From Palleniella intestinalis (GTDB taxonomy: Bacteria; Bacteroidota; Bacteroidia; Bacteroidales; Bacteroidaceae): a stretch of DNA of 64,000 bases. Where the stretch lies: NCBI RefSeq assembly GCF_013166595.1, contig NZ_JABKKG010000011.1, positions 1-64,000 of the forward strand. The letters are read 5' to 3'. The position numbers and the translations under genes were made by a program. This document shows, piece after piece, positions 7,835 through 16,399 of this stretch (position 1 is its first letter; each line of letters starts with the position of its first letter). The notes under the pieces are model-generated. The model saw only the letters and a list, made by a program, of their open reading frames with translations. It was not told the origin of the DNA and did no database searches.

Positions 7835-10324
7835 CTATTCCTCAAAATATACGCGTTTCACCCTGTTGCTTACACCCGTAAGGATTTCATAAGGGATTGT
7901 CCCTATAACGTCAGAAAGAACTGTCACAGGGAGACTGTCACCGAAAATCTCCACACTGTCACCCTCCCGGCAATCAATGTCCGTGACATCTATCATTGCC
8001 ACATCCATGCATATATTGCCTACATAGTCAGCCTTCTTTCCGTTCACGAGACAGTAGCAATGCCTGTTGCCCAAATGACGGTTCAGTCCGTCAGCATAGC
8101 CTATAGGGATTGCAGCTATAAGACTGTCGCGGTCAAGTATTGTTCGACGGCTGTAGCCTACGGAATGACCGGCAGGAACCTGACGAATCTGCAGGATTGT
8201 CGTCTTCAAAGTAGATACTGTCGACAAGATGGAGTTGTCACGCGGATTGACACCATACAGTCCCAAACCGAGACGGCACATATCCATCTGACGTTCAGGG
8301 AAATGCTCTATTCCGGCAGAGTTGCAGATATGCCGTAATATCTTGTGAGGGAATGCTGCCTGCAACTTACGGCTTCCGGCATCATACAGCGCAAACTGTT
8401 CTGCGGAGAAAGCGTCAAAGTCATCATTGTCCGAGCCAACGAAATGCGAGAACACAGAGCGTGGAATGACCGCTTTCTGATGCTGCAGGCGGTCAATGAG
8501 TTCGTCAATGTCTTTCTCCGGATGAAAACCAAGACGGCACATACCTGTATCAAACTTTATATGCACGGGCCAGTTGGTTATCCCCTCACGCTGTGCGGCA
8601 TGGACAAGGGCGTCAAGCATTCGGAAAGAATAGACTTCCGGTTCAAGGTTATAGTCGAACATTGTCTTGAATGCAGACATCTCCGGATTCATAATCATGA
8701 TGTTACACGTTATGCCGGCATTCCTCAGTGTCACTCCCTCATCGGCAACGGCAACGGCAAGATAGTCCACACGGTGATCCTGCAAAGTCTTTGCGACCTC
8801 AACGGCACCGGCACCATAGGCATCAGCCTTTACCATACAGACGAGTTTTGTCTCAGGGTGCATGAATGAGCGGTAACGGTTGTAATTCTCAACGACAGCA
8901 TTGAGGTTCACTTCCAGCACTGTCTCATGAACCTTCAGTTCCAATCTGTCCGTGATACGGTCAAACTCAAAGATGCGTGCACCTTTTATGAGAATCACCT
9001 CATCATGAAGATTGCCGAATGTCTCTGACTTAAGGAACTCATCGGTGGTGTTGAAGAATGCACGCAGAATGTCATTGCTTGCGCCACAAAGCACTGGAGC
9101 AAAACTGTCTTTCAGCACCTTGCCTATTCCGATGAACTTGTTCACTCCCCTGCTCTTTATCAGAGAGAGCAATTCTGCCGACAGTTCTTCATCCGAAAGA
9201 CCTGTCTGGTATATGTCCGACAATATCAGTGTACGGCTCCGTCCCTTGCTGTCAGGCCGGCGAGACATAAAGTCAAGAGCTATATCAAGTGACTTTACAT
9301 CATTGTTGTAGGAATCATTTATCAGTATGCAACCTCTCTGCCCCTGCTTGACTTCCAGTCGCATGGCGATAGCCTCCAGTTGCGGCATACGCTCTGCCAA
9401 AGTCTTTTGGGACATACCAAGGTAAAGGCATACGGCAGCACACGTTATGGAATTCTCTATCCCGCCCTCGTTGATATTCTTGATACAGTAATCACCGGCA
9501 GAATCATTATATATGTATGAGATTCTTGTCTCATGGTTCTCATCATCAGTCTCCACATTATTTATATATAAGGGAGCGTCAGGGTTTTCCATAGACCAAC
9601 CGAGTCGGAATCCTTTGAAATTGCTCTTACGCATACAGTGTGAGACTGTAGCATCGTCAGCATTGTAGACAACAACCTTCGCATCTTTCATCAGATGGAG
9701 CTTCTCCTCGCACTTCTCTCTTACAGAGCGGAAATTCTCCTGATGTGCCTGTCCGATATTTGTCAGCACTGCTATCGTAGGCTGTATTATCTCTTGCAGA
9801 GCCTGCATCTCACCAACCTGACTGATGCCCGCCTCAAAGATTCCCAGTTCCGTTTGGTTGTTAATCATCCATACGGACTGTGGCACACCAATCTGCGAAT
9901 TGTACGAACGTGGGGAGCGTGTGATGCGCTTGTCCTTGAACAGCAGCTGATAGAGCCATTCCTTTACGGTAGTCTTACCATTGGAGCCGGTTATGCCGAT
10001 AACGGGAATGTCGTATTCTTCCCTATGTCGCTCGGCAAGCCGTTGCAACGCCTCAACAGTGTCGGTCACTACAAGGAAATTGGACTTTGGCAAGTCCTTT
10101 GGAACATCATACTCCCTGTTGACTACGAAATTACGCACTCCCCTATTGTACAAATCAGGAATATACTTGTGTCCGTCACTCCTCTGTGTCTTTATTGCAA
10201 AGAACAGTGTCTCCTCCGGAAATGAGAGGGAACGGGAATCGGTAAGGACAAATCCGATGTTTGTCTCTGCCGTTCCATACCTATGCGCCCCTATCAGGGT
10301 CGTTATCTGAGAAATTGCATACAT
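7835..10324 (-). CDS. MurF-alanine racemase fusion
   Basis: This 829-residue cytoplasmic protein joins two steps of peptidoglycan synthesis. The first half (about 1-455) is MurF, which adds D-Ala-D-Ala to the UDP-MurNAc tripeptide; the P-loop GITGSNGKTTVKEW is clear. The second half (about 465-829) is alanine racemase, which makes D-alanine; VKADAYGAG contains the lysine that binds pyridoxal phosphate, and VGYSRR follows the racemase pattern. The fusion is known in Bacteroidetes and is full length here. Its ATG overlaps the fkp stop by one base (TAATG), so the two genes are probably translationally coupled. The ddl gene that makes D-Ala-D-Ala is at 54.5 kb. Confidence 0.93.
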   Translation of the reverse strand: MYAISQITTLIGAHRYGTAETNIGFVLTDSRSLSFPEETLFFAIKTQRSDGHKYIPDLYNRGVRNFVVNREYDVPKDLPKSNFLVVTDTVEALQRLAERHREEYDIPVIGITGSNGKTTVKEWLYQLLFKDKRITRSPRSYNSQIGVPQSVWMINNQTELGIFEAGISQVGEMQALQEIIQPTIAVLTNIGQAHQENFRSVREKCEEKLHLMKDAKVVVYNADDATVSHCMRKSNFKGFRLGWSMENPDAPLYINNVETDDENHETRISYIYNDSAGDYCIKNINEGGIENSITCAAVCLYLGMSQKTLAERMPQLEAIAMRLEVKQGQRGCILINDSYNNDVKSLDIALDFMSRRPDSKGRSRTLILSDIYQTGLSDEELSAELLSLIKSRGVNKFIGIGKVLKDSFAPVLCGASNDILRAFFNTTDEFLKSETFGNLHDEVILIKGARIFEFDRITDRLELKVHETVLEVNLNAVVENYNRYRSFMHPETKLVCMVKADAYGAGAVEVAKTLQDHRVDYLAVAVADEGVTLRNAGITCNIMIMNPEMSAFKTMFDYNLEPEVYSFRMLDALVHAAQREGITNWPVHIKFDTGMCRLGFHPEKDIDELIDRLQHQKAVIPRSVFSHFVGSDNDDFDAFSAEQFALYDAGSRKLQAAFPHKILRHICNSAGIEHFPERQMDMCRLGLGLYGVNPRDNSILSTVSTLKTTILQIRQVPAGHSVGYSRRTILDRDSLIAAIPIGYADGLNRHLGNRHCYCLVNGKKADYVGNICMDVAMIDVTDIDCREGDSVEIFGDSLPVTVLSDVIGTIPYEILTGVSNRVKRVYFEE

Positions 10325-13077
10325 TATGATCTGCTTACTTGAAGTCCTGTCTCGCTTATTGTCATATCGACAAAACGAGCATTCTTGTTCTGTGGATTCT
10401 GCTGCAGACGCTGCTTGATAAGCGCAGCAGCCTCAGGGTCTTTCGCTACCATGTACAGATAGCCTCCTCCACCGGCACCGGGGAGCTTGTAGCCGAGGCA
10501 AAGGTCGTCCACCATGTCCGTCAGCACACGGACTCCGTCAGGGTTAGTACCGGCATCAATCAACTGGTTCTGCTGCCAAGTCTTAGCAACAAGTTCACCC
10601 ATAAGATTGAAATTGCCTGCCTGAATAGCCTCGTACATGTCGTTGGCATGCTGCTTCATTCCACGCAGCAGGCGCAGTTCCTCGCCATGGTTGAGGAACA
10701 TTCTTCTGACAATCTCTGCCAACAGTGTCTTTGCCGTACGGGTAATGCCTGTATAGTAAAGCAGATGACAAGCCTTGTACTCCGGCTGTGTGAAGATAGT
10801 CGTAGGCATCCAACGCACCTGAGGATTCTGCTCAAAGCCACGCTCAGTGGTAAGGAGTTTGGCTCCGTGCAGAATACCGCCGAACTGGTCCTGCCAACCG
10901 CCACCGGTTGTAAGCAACTGCTCCAAAACAAGTGTTCGCCTGCCAATTTCATTCTTGTCCCAGTTCAGTCCGCAGAAATCATTCAGCGCACCGAGCACTG
11001 TGGATGCGAGCACACTGCTTGTTCCCAATCCGCTACCGGCAGGAATGGCAGAAAGCAATGTCACCTCTATACCACAACCGAAAGCCTCCAGTTGCTGTTC
11101 CAGAGAAGTATAAGACTCAACAGAGAATCCCGGCTGGAAACCACACAGTACGAGTGCTGCCTTTGGAATGGAGAACGGGCTGCCCACATGATGAAAATCC
11201 TTCAGTTCCTCGTATGTCGTTATCGTCTCCGACGCACCGAGGTCGATGCTCCTCATCACAATATGCTTTTCCTTACAAGGGCGGACATACGCCTGGATAG
11301 GCTGCTGACCGTTAAGGTCTATGGCGATATTCACTACCGCACCGCCTTCCATAAGGCAGTAAGGAGGAGTATCTGTCCATCCGCCGGCAAGGTCTATGCG
11401 CACCGGTGAACGTCCCCATACTATCTGGTCACCATAAACAGACATCTTTGGTGACTGCTTGTCAACAAGCATCGGTTCTGTAAGTCCCTGCTGCAAAAGC
11501 TTGAATGCATGCGAATCCCATTCTTTTGCCTTACAGATAAGATCCTCCGTACAAGCAACATTGCCGTTGGCTCTAAGCCGCTCGACCTCGGAACGGAACA
11601 TAGCATCATGGATACGTGTAAGAAGAGGATTCTTCTCATCTATTTCTTTAGGCAAAGGTATACCACACTCTGCAAACTCACGTGCAGCATCAAAAAGGTT
11701 AGTCTGATAGAATACAGAATGCTCATGGTTCTTCGCTATTGCCGCCCAGTTCTTTGCTCTCAGTTGCTTCCTTTGTTCTGCAAGTCTGAGGAGATTGGCA
11801 GTGGCAGAGATTCCTTCCGCACTTATCTTCTTTGAAAACTCGAACACAGCCTTGCCCTCCTCGGACAGACCGAGCATAAAGCGCAAAACCTTGCCCATGT
11901 TGTCTGTGTTGTCCACAATCGGGAACAACGGCTCCTGCTGCATCTTCCCTGCAAACTTATCCTTGTAGCCGTATGGACGCACCGCCCATTCGGTCTCTCC
12001 CATAGGAACAATGTCAACGCATTGTTCCGGCTTCAGGTGTATCTCCCAATCATTCTCCGGGACACCGGTAATGACATTGCAGTTTGTCAATGTCCATTTC
12101 TCTCCTACAAAGGAATTCTCTATCCATACATTGGTGTTCTCCTCGTTCAGTCTCAACCTTATGTCTGCATTCTGAACAAACATCGACGGATGAGGCTTAC
12201 GGTCACGGTGCATAATCTCACGCTGGTCTACCACTATGTTCTGAATTGCCAATGTGGAGGACAACAGTTCCGGTGTTGTGCCATAGTGATAGAACTCTCC
12301 ACCAGGAAGAGGAAGTATCGCGACGGAAAGTCTTCCCACCTCCTCGTCAGGCTCTGACGGATTTGTTCCCAAAGCACATCCGAACTCACTGTAAAGGTCG
12401 TATTCCCTGATACAGAATCCTGCACCTTTCTCAGCACGGCTCTTAGCTTTCAGCACCTCCACAGCCCTGTCCGAAAGAATCCATATCCCTATGTCAACAA
12501 GCGAATAATGGTCTTTCTGCACATCATGCAATGTCTGCAATGAAGGCTTCTGAAGCATGTATTCCAAGACATTCGGTGTATTCCTGTCAGAAATAAACAC
12601 TCCATGGTCTTTGGCAATATCGTCATTAAGCCACAAGCCATAGCAGACAACGTCTGCCTCCGGTATTTCCTGAAGCGGCTTTGTCGCACGGATGAACACG
12701 TCTCCACTGACAATCATAGTCTTCAATGATGACGGAGCCTTTGCCATTATACTCTCATACAACGGCAACTGCAGCGACAGAAGGTCTTGGGAAAGTCTCT
12801 GTCCTCTCTCCCAACGGAACACAGGAATCGGAGTAAGTATCTTTCCGGAAGGAGCATAAGCCGGCAAACGACGGCTCTGTCCGCCGGCGTGCAAAATAAT
12901 CTTCTTCTCATTGCGGAAAGACTCCGGACAGCTGTCCAGCACCCATGTTGTTCCGCCTCCCGAACCAAGTTTCTGGTCGACAGGATCATTTGTACAGAAC
13001 CACTCGTCAGTTGACAATCCGGTAATATCATGGAAACATCCCACCAAATTTGGTGGCAGAGAAAGCATTTTCTTCAT
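10324..13077 (-). CDS. fkp: Bifunctional L-fucokinase / fucose-1-phosphate guanylyltransferase
   Basis: This 917-residue cytoplasmic enzyme converts L-fucose to fucose-1-phosphate and then GDP-fucose, used to fucosylate surface glycans and glycoproteins in Bacteroidales. The N-terminal part (about 1-430) is the guanylyltransferase, with HAGGQSRRLPAYAPSGKI near residue 60. The C-terminal part (about 555-917) is a GHMP kinase, with SPVRIDLAGGWTDTPPYC, IPAGSGLGTSSVLAS and LPGAGGGGYLYM. Length matches the family. A good promoter lies just upstream. The gene is divergent from fucP, the fucose importer, so uptake and activation share one control region. Confidence 0.95.
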   Translation of the reverse strand: MKKMLSLPPNLVGCFHDITGLSTDEWFCTNDPVDQKLGSGGGTTWVLDSCPESFRNEKKIILHAGGQSRRLPAYAPSGKILTPIPVFRWERGQRLSQDLLSLQLPLYESIMAKAPSSLKTMIVSGDVFIRATKPLQEIPEADVVCYGLWLNDDIAKDHGVFISDRNTPNVLEYMLQKPSLQTLHDVQKDHYSLVDIGIWILSDRAVEVLKAKSRAEKGAGFCIREYDLYSEFGCALGTNPSEPDEEVGRLSVAILPLPGGEFYHYGTTPELLSSTLAIQNIVVDQREIMHRDRKPHPSMFVQNADIRLRLNEENTNVWIENSFVGEKWTLTNCNVITGVPENDWEIHLKPEQCVDIVPMGETEWAVRPYGYKDKFAGKMQQEPLFPIVDNTDNMGKVLRFMLGLSEEGKAVFEFSKKISAEGISATANLLRLAEQRKQLRAKNWAAIAKNHEHSVFYQTNLFDAAREFAECGIPLPKEIDEKNPLLTRIHDAMFRSEVERLRANGNVACTEDLICKAKEWDSHAFKLLQQGLTEPMLVDKQSPKMSVYGDQIVWGRSPVRIDLAGGWTDTPPYCLMEGGAVVNIAIDLNGQQPIQAYVRPCKEKHIVMRSIDLGASETITTYEELKDFHHVGSPFSIPKAALVLCGFQPGFSVESYTSLEQQLEAFGCGIEVTLLSAIPAGSGLGTSSVLASTVLGALNDFCGLNWDKNEIGRRTLVLEQLLTTGGGWQDQFGGILHGAKLLTTERGFEQNPQVRWMPTTIFTQPEYKACHLLYYTGITRTAKTLLAEIVRRMFLNHGEELRLLRGMKQHANDMYEAIQAGNFNLMGELVAKTWQQNQLIDAGTNPDGVRVLTDMVDDLCLGYKLPGAGGGGYLYMVAKDPEAAALIKQRLQQNPQNKNARFVDMTISETGLQVSRS

Positions 13078-13106
13078 TGACCGTTATATTAGTTGATATT
13101 TTCACG

Positions 13107-13137
13107 CAAAATTAGTAATAATTCTTGGAAAAACAAA
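13107..13137 (-). promoter_or_regulatory. Promoter of fkp
   Basis: Minus-strand TTTG (13134-13137), 19 bases, TAATTTTG (13107-13114): an almost ideal Bacteroidetes promoter, about 30 bases before the fkp start. Confidence 0.75.
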
Positions 13138-13169
13138 GGAAAAACGCAAAACTTTACTCTGTGAATCAT

Positions 13170-13285
13170 CATTTTCCGTTTTTCATTTTCCGTTTTTCAT
13201 TATTATTTATTATCTTTGCAGAAGATAATCTGCGCCTCGGCAAACATGAACAAGTTCTGTCTGCTCTCAGCTTGCATTATCTTTG
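13170..13285 (+). promoter_or_regulatory. Control region of fucP with tandem and inverted repeats
   Basis: A 14-bp tandem repeat (CATTTTCCGTTTTT at 13170-13183 and 13184-13197) is followed by two -7-like boxes TATCTTTG at 13211-13218 and 13278-13285, each within ATTATCTTTGCAG. The first box sits in a perfect palindrome, ATTATCTT and AAGATAAT (13209-13216 and 13222-13229), the form of an operator. Both -33 boxes are weak, which suggests an activator. Confidence 0.5.
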
Positions 13286-13368
13286 CAGTCGAACAAAAAA
13301 TCAAAACAACAAATAAACTAACTTAAAAGGTATGTCCTCTTCTATGCAGCGCATACCGTCTCGAAACT

Positions 13369-14739
13369 ATGGAAAAGAAAAAGACAGGACTCTTGACATC
13401 CAACGGAGTCAGCATGCTTGTGCCATTCATTCTTGTCACAAGCTGTTTTGCATTGTGGGGCTTTGCCAATGACATCACCAACCCTATGGTAAAAGCCTTC
13501 TCCAAAATCTTCAGAATGAGCGTCACGGAAGGCTCTATGGTGCAGGTTGCATTCTATGGCGGATATTTCTGCATGGCATTCCCTGCCGCCATGTTCATAC
13601 GCAAATATTCCTACAAGGCCGGTATCATGCTCGGACTGGGACTGTACGCTCTCGGAGCACTGCTGTTCTTCCCTGCCAAGATGATAGGAATGTTCCCACC
13701 GTTCCTTCTTGCATATTTCATCCTGACCTGTGGACTGTCATTCCTTGAGACATCCTGCAACCCGTACATCCTCACCATGGGACCTGAGGAGAACGCCACA
13801 CGACGCCTCAACATGGCGCAGGCATTCAACCCTGTAGGCTCGCTTTGCGGAATGTTCGTGGCAATGACATTCATACAGAACCGTCTCAGCCCTCTGTCCA
13901 CGGCAGAGCGTTCCACACTCTCCGATGAGGAGTTCGCAGCATTGCGTGACAGCGACCTCTCCATCCTCATCGGGCCATACCTCGCCATAGGACTTGTTAT
14001 CGTCTGCATGCTCATTGTCTTCGCTTGTGTCAAGATGCCGAAGAACGGCGACCAAAGCCATGACATCAATTTCGGGCCTACCATGCGCCGCCTGTGGCAC
14101 ACACACCATTACCGTGAAGGTGTGCTGGCACAGTTCTGCTATGTCGGTGCACAGATTATGTGCTGGACATTCATCATCCAGTATGGTACACGCCTGTTGA
14201 TGGCAGAAGGCGATTACACAGCCCTTGAGCACACCATCGGCGGACTTCTCGGCATCGACACTTCCGGAGCCATGACAGAGAAGAACGCTGAGGTTCTGAG
14301 CCAGGGCTACAACATCATTGCCATGGGAAGCCACTGCATCGGGCGTTTCGTAGGCACTTACCTGCTCAAATACATCAAACCGGGCAATCTCCTGCGCATC
14401 CTCGGCACGCTGTCGGCATTGCTCATCATCGGAGCAATCACAAACACCGGCCGTGGCGGTCTCTATTGCCTTGTGGCAACATCGTTCACAATGTGCGTGA
14501 TGTTCCCTACAATCTACGGTATCGCACTTGACAAGATGGGTGAAGACGCTAAGTTCGGAGCGGCAGGACTTATCATGGCCATCCTCGGCGGTTCTGTGCT
14601 TCCTCCGGTACAGGCGTCTATCATAGACAAGGGAGAAATCTTCGGAATGCCGGCTGTAAACATTTCATTCATCCTGCCATTCATTTGCTTCTGCGTGGTT
14701 GCGACATACGGCTACCGTGTGGTAAAGCGGACAGCATAA
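13369..14739 (+). CDS. fucP: L-fucose:H+ symporter, FucP family
   Basis: This 456-residue, 12-helix inner membrane transporter belongs to the FucP branch of the major facilitator superfamily. The N-terminal FALWGFANDITNPMVKAF is the family hallmark; its Asp is a proton-coupling residue in E. coli FucP. SFLETSCNPYILTMGP and LNMAQAFNPVGSLCG are also typical. It probably imports L-fucose for the divergent fkp gene. Related members carry other sugars such as glucose or galactose, so the neighbour supports the fucose call. A downstream hairpin lies before the ThiD-like/AraC gene. Confidence 0.88.
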   Translation: MEKKKTGLLTSNGVSMLVPFILVTSCFALWGFANDITNPMVKAFSKIFRMSVTEGSMVQVAFYGGYFCMAFPAAMFIRKYSYKAGIMLGLGLYALGALLFFPAKMIGMFPPFLLAYFILTCGLSFLETSCNPYILTMGPEENATRRLNMAQAFNPVGSLCGMFVAMTFIQNRLSPLSTAERSTLSDEEFAALRDSDLSILIGPYLAIGLVIVCMLIVFACVKMPKNGDQSHDINFGPTMRRLWHTHHYREGVLAQFCYVGAQIMCWTFIIQYGTRLLMAEGDYTALEHTIGGLLGIDTSGAMTEKNAEVLSQGYNIIAMGSHCIGRFVGTYLLKYIKPGNLLRILGTLSALLIIGAITNTGRGGLYCLVATSFTMCVMFPTIYGIALDKMGEDAKFGAAGLIMAILGGSVLPPVQASIIDKGEIFGMPAVNISFILPFICFCVVATYGYRVVKRTA

Positions 14740-14777
14740 GGGTGGTTCCCAAACCATAACAGAAATTTCAATTCACA

Positions 14778-14805
14778 GCAGGTGGGCAAGGCATTGTCCA
14801 CCTGC
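14778..14805 (+). terminator. Hairpin between fucP and the ThiD-like/AraC gene
   Basis: GCAGGTGGGCAA (14778-14789) pairs with TTGTCCACCTGC (14794-14805), 12 bp with one G-U pair and a 4-base loop. No T run follows. It lies only 17 bases before the TTG start of the next gene, so it may limit translation instead of ending transcription. Confidence 0.55.
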
Positions 14806-14822
14806 ATCATAAAAACAGACTA

Positions 14823-15917
14823 TTGCCGAAACATCTTACCCCCATACTGACCATCAACGGTTCCGACAGCACAAGCGGAGCCGGCATACAGGCTGATATA
14901 AGAACAATATCTGCCATGGGCGGGATGGCATTCTCAACTATCACCTCCATAACTTCGCAGGACTCACAAGGCATCCACAGCATCCACGACCTGCCGGAAG
15001 ACATTGTCATCAGCCAATTGAAGGCCTTGCTGAGGGACGTCAGACCCAAAGCGGTGAAGGTAGGACTGATACGCCAGGCAAACGCCATACATGACATAAG
15101 GGACGAGATTGTCGGCTGCCGGCATATCGTCAGTGCACCGGGCATCCTGTCCTCCCGTGGCGAGCAACTCATGACGGCTGATGCCGTCAGCGAATATGTA
15201 CGGCTGCTGTTTCCCATAACAAACACACTAATCCTTAAATGCAGCGAAGCAGAACTGCTTTTCGGCAGAAGCATCAACACCAACGCTGCAATGTCCGAGA
15301 CAGCATCGCGCCTGCTTGACATGGGTCCACAGGCAGTATTCCTGCGTGGAGGGCATTGCACGGAAGGACTGGTGACAGGTCTGCTTGCCATTGCCGGAAG
15401 CAAAGAGCCTCCACGGTTCTTCACTTCCCCAAACCGGGAAGGCTGGCAGTTGCATGGTGTCGGAGGAACACTGTCTGCTGCAATAGCTACAAGACTGGCA
15501 ATGGGGGACAGCATTCCCTCTGCCCTCTCCTCTGCCCACAAGTACATACGTTGCCAAGTGGTCTACTCCGTCAGTTCCACAAGCCACAGCCTAAGGCGTA
15601 TGGAACTCTACAACCGGTTCATGGAGCAGGTTACCACACACTGCAAAGAGTCACGCGACACTTCGTTCTACGCCTCACAGCTGAACATCACTCCACGCTA
15701 TCTTGCGGAGATAACACGCTATATAACAGGAAACAGCCCTAAGAGCCTCATAGCGGATTACTTGCTGAAAGAAATGGAGGCTGACCTCCTGACCTCCGAC
15801 AAGACAATACAGGAAATATCCATCGAATATGGGTTTCCTTCACAAGCGTCACTCGCAAAGTTCTTCAAGACGCATAGCGGGAAATCGCCTTCGGACTTCA
15901 GGACAGGGAAAAATTAG
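14823..15917 (+). CDS. ThiD-like (pseudo)kinase domain fused to AraC-type DNA-binding domain
   Basis: This 364-residue protein joins two folds. Residues about 5-250 resemble ThiD/PdxK ribokinase-like kinases of hydroxymethylpyrimidine or pyridoxal (NGSDSTSGAGIQADIRT at 12-28). Residues about 280-360 are an AraC-type double helix-turn-helix (TIQEISIEYGFPSQASLAKFFK). The catalytic loop, usually GTGC or GTGD, is GVGG at 212-215, so the catalytic residue is Gly. The usual DPV and TPN stretches are replaced by APG and LKC. I infer a ligand-sensing regulator without kinase activity. The start is TTG; no ATG lies upstream in frame and the first motif needs this N-terminus. Target genes are unknown. 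Confidence 0.75.
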   Translation: MPKHLTPILTINGSDSTSGAGIQADIRTISAMGGMAFSTITSITSQDSQGIHSIHDLPEDIVISQLKALLRDVRPKAVKVGLIRQANAIHDIRDEIVGCRHIVSAPGILSSRGEQLMTADAVSEYVRLLFPITNTLILKCSEAELLFGRSINTNAAMSETASRLLDMGPQAVFLRGGHCTEGLVTGLLAIAGSKEPPRFFTSPNREGWQLHGVGGTLSAAIATRLAMGDSIPSALSSAHKYIRCQVVYSVSSTSHSLRRMELYNRFMEQVTTHCKESRDTSFYASQLNITPRYLAEITRYITGNSPKSLIADYLLKEMEADLLTSDKTIQEISIEYGFPSQASLAKFFKTHSGKSPSDFRTGKN

Positions 15918-16094
15918 AAAACTCATGGCATTTTTGCCCTCCATGTTTCACGCATAAACACTCACGAGGTAGCAAGCGGTAAAATATTTCACCATTTTCT
16001 CTTTTCTGCTATACCTTTGTCTATCAATACATTAGTATCACAAAACAAAATCATAGGCATAAAAAAGCACTGTAATTCATTACCAAAAACGGTC
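15918..16094. other. Intergenic spacer before array B
   Basis: About 180 bases, A/T-rich, between convergent genes. No ORF, clear hairpin or promoter was recognised. The 22-bp array begins at its right edge. Confidence 0.4.
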
Positions 16095-16226
16095 GAAAGG
16101 TAACGAATTTCAGTGCTTTTTTTATCTTTCTGCACCTAAAAAGGTTACATTTGGCATTGCGAAAGGTCACCTTTCATGCTGTGAAAGGTTACGTTGGACT
16201 ATATGAAGTGTCATCTTTCACCTTTT
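16095..16226 (+). repeat. 22-bp periodic array B (6 units, one degenerate)
   Basis: Units begin at 16095, 16117 (degenerate), 16139, 16161, 16183 and 16205. Examples are GAAAGGTAAC, AAAAAGGTTAC, GAAAGGTCACCTTTC and GAAAGGTTAC. The phase is kept across the degenerate unit. The array lies between the convergent ends of the ThiD-like/AraC and DUF5686 genes. Confidence 0.82.
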
Positions 16227-16399
16227 GAAACCTCGTTTTTCACTATTATGATAAACAGGGAATTAGAAAACTCATATACTTTCCGGAGCAGGGAAACTGC
16301 ATGAAACAACGGGTCAGGAAGCATCCACCGGTATAGCGGAAACATAAGAACAATAACCGAAAGTCCGAAGCATGGACAGAACGAATCCACCCTGCATGC

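Noticed and set aside
10339..11409. 356-residue plus-strand ORF opposite fkp
   Set aside because: It is a shadow of the conserved fkp kinase domain.
14823..15917. Functional ThiD kinase for thiamin synthesis
   Set aside because: The catalytic loop residue and nearby motifs are changed, and no other thiamin gene is present.
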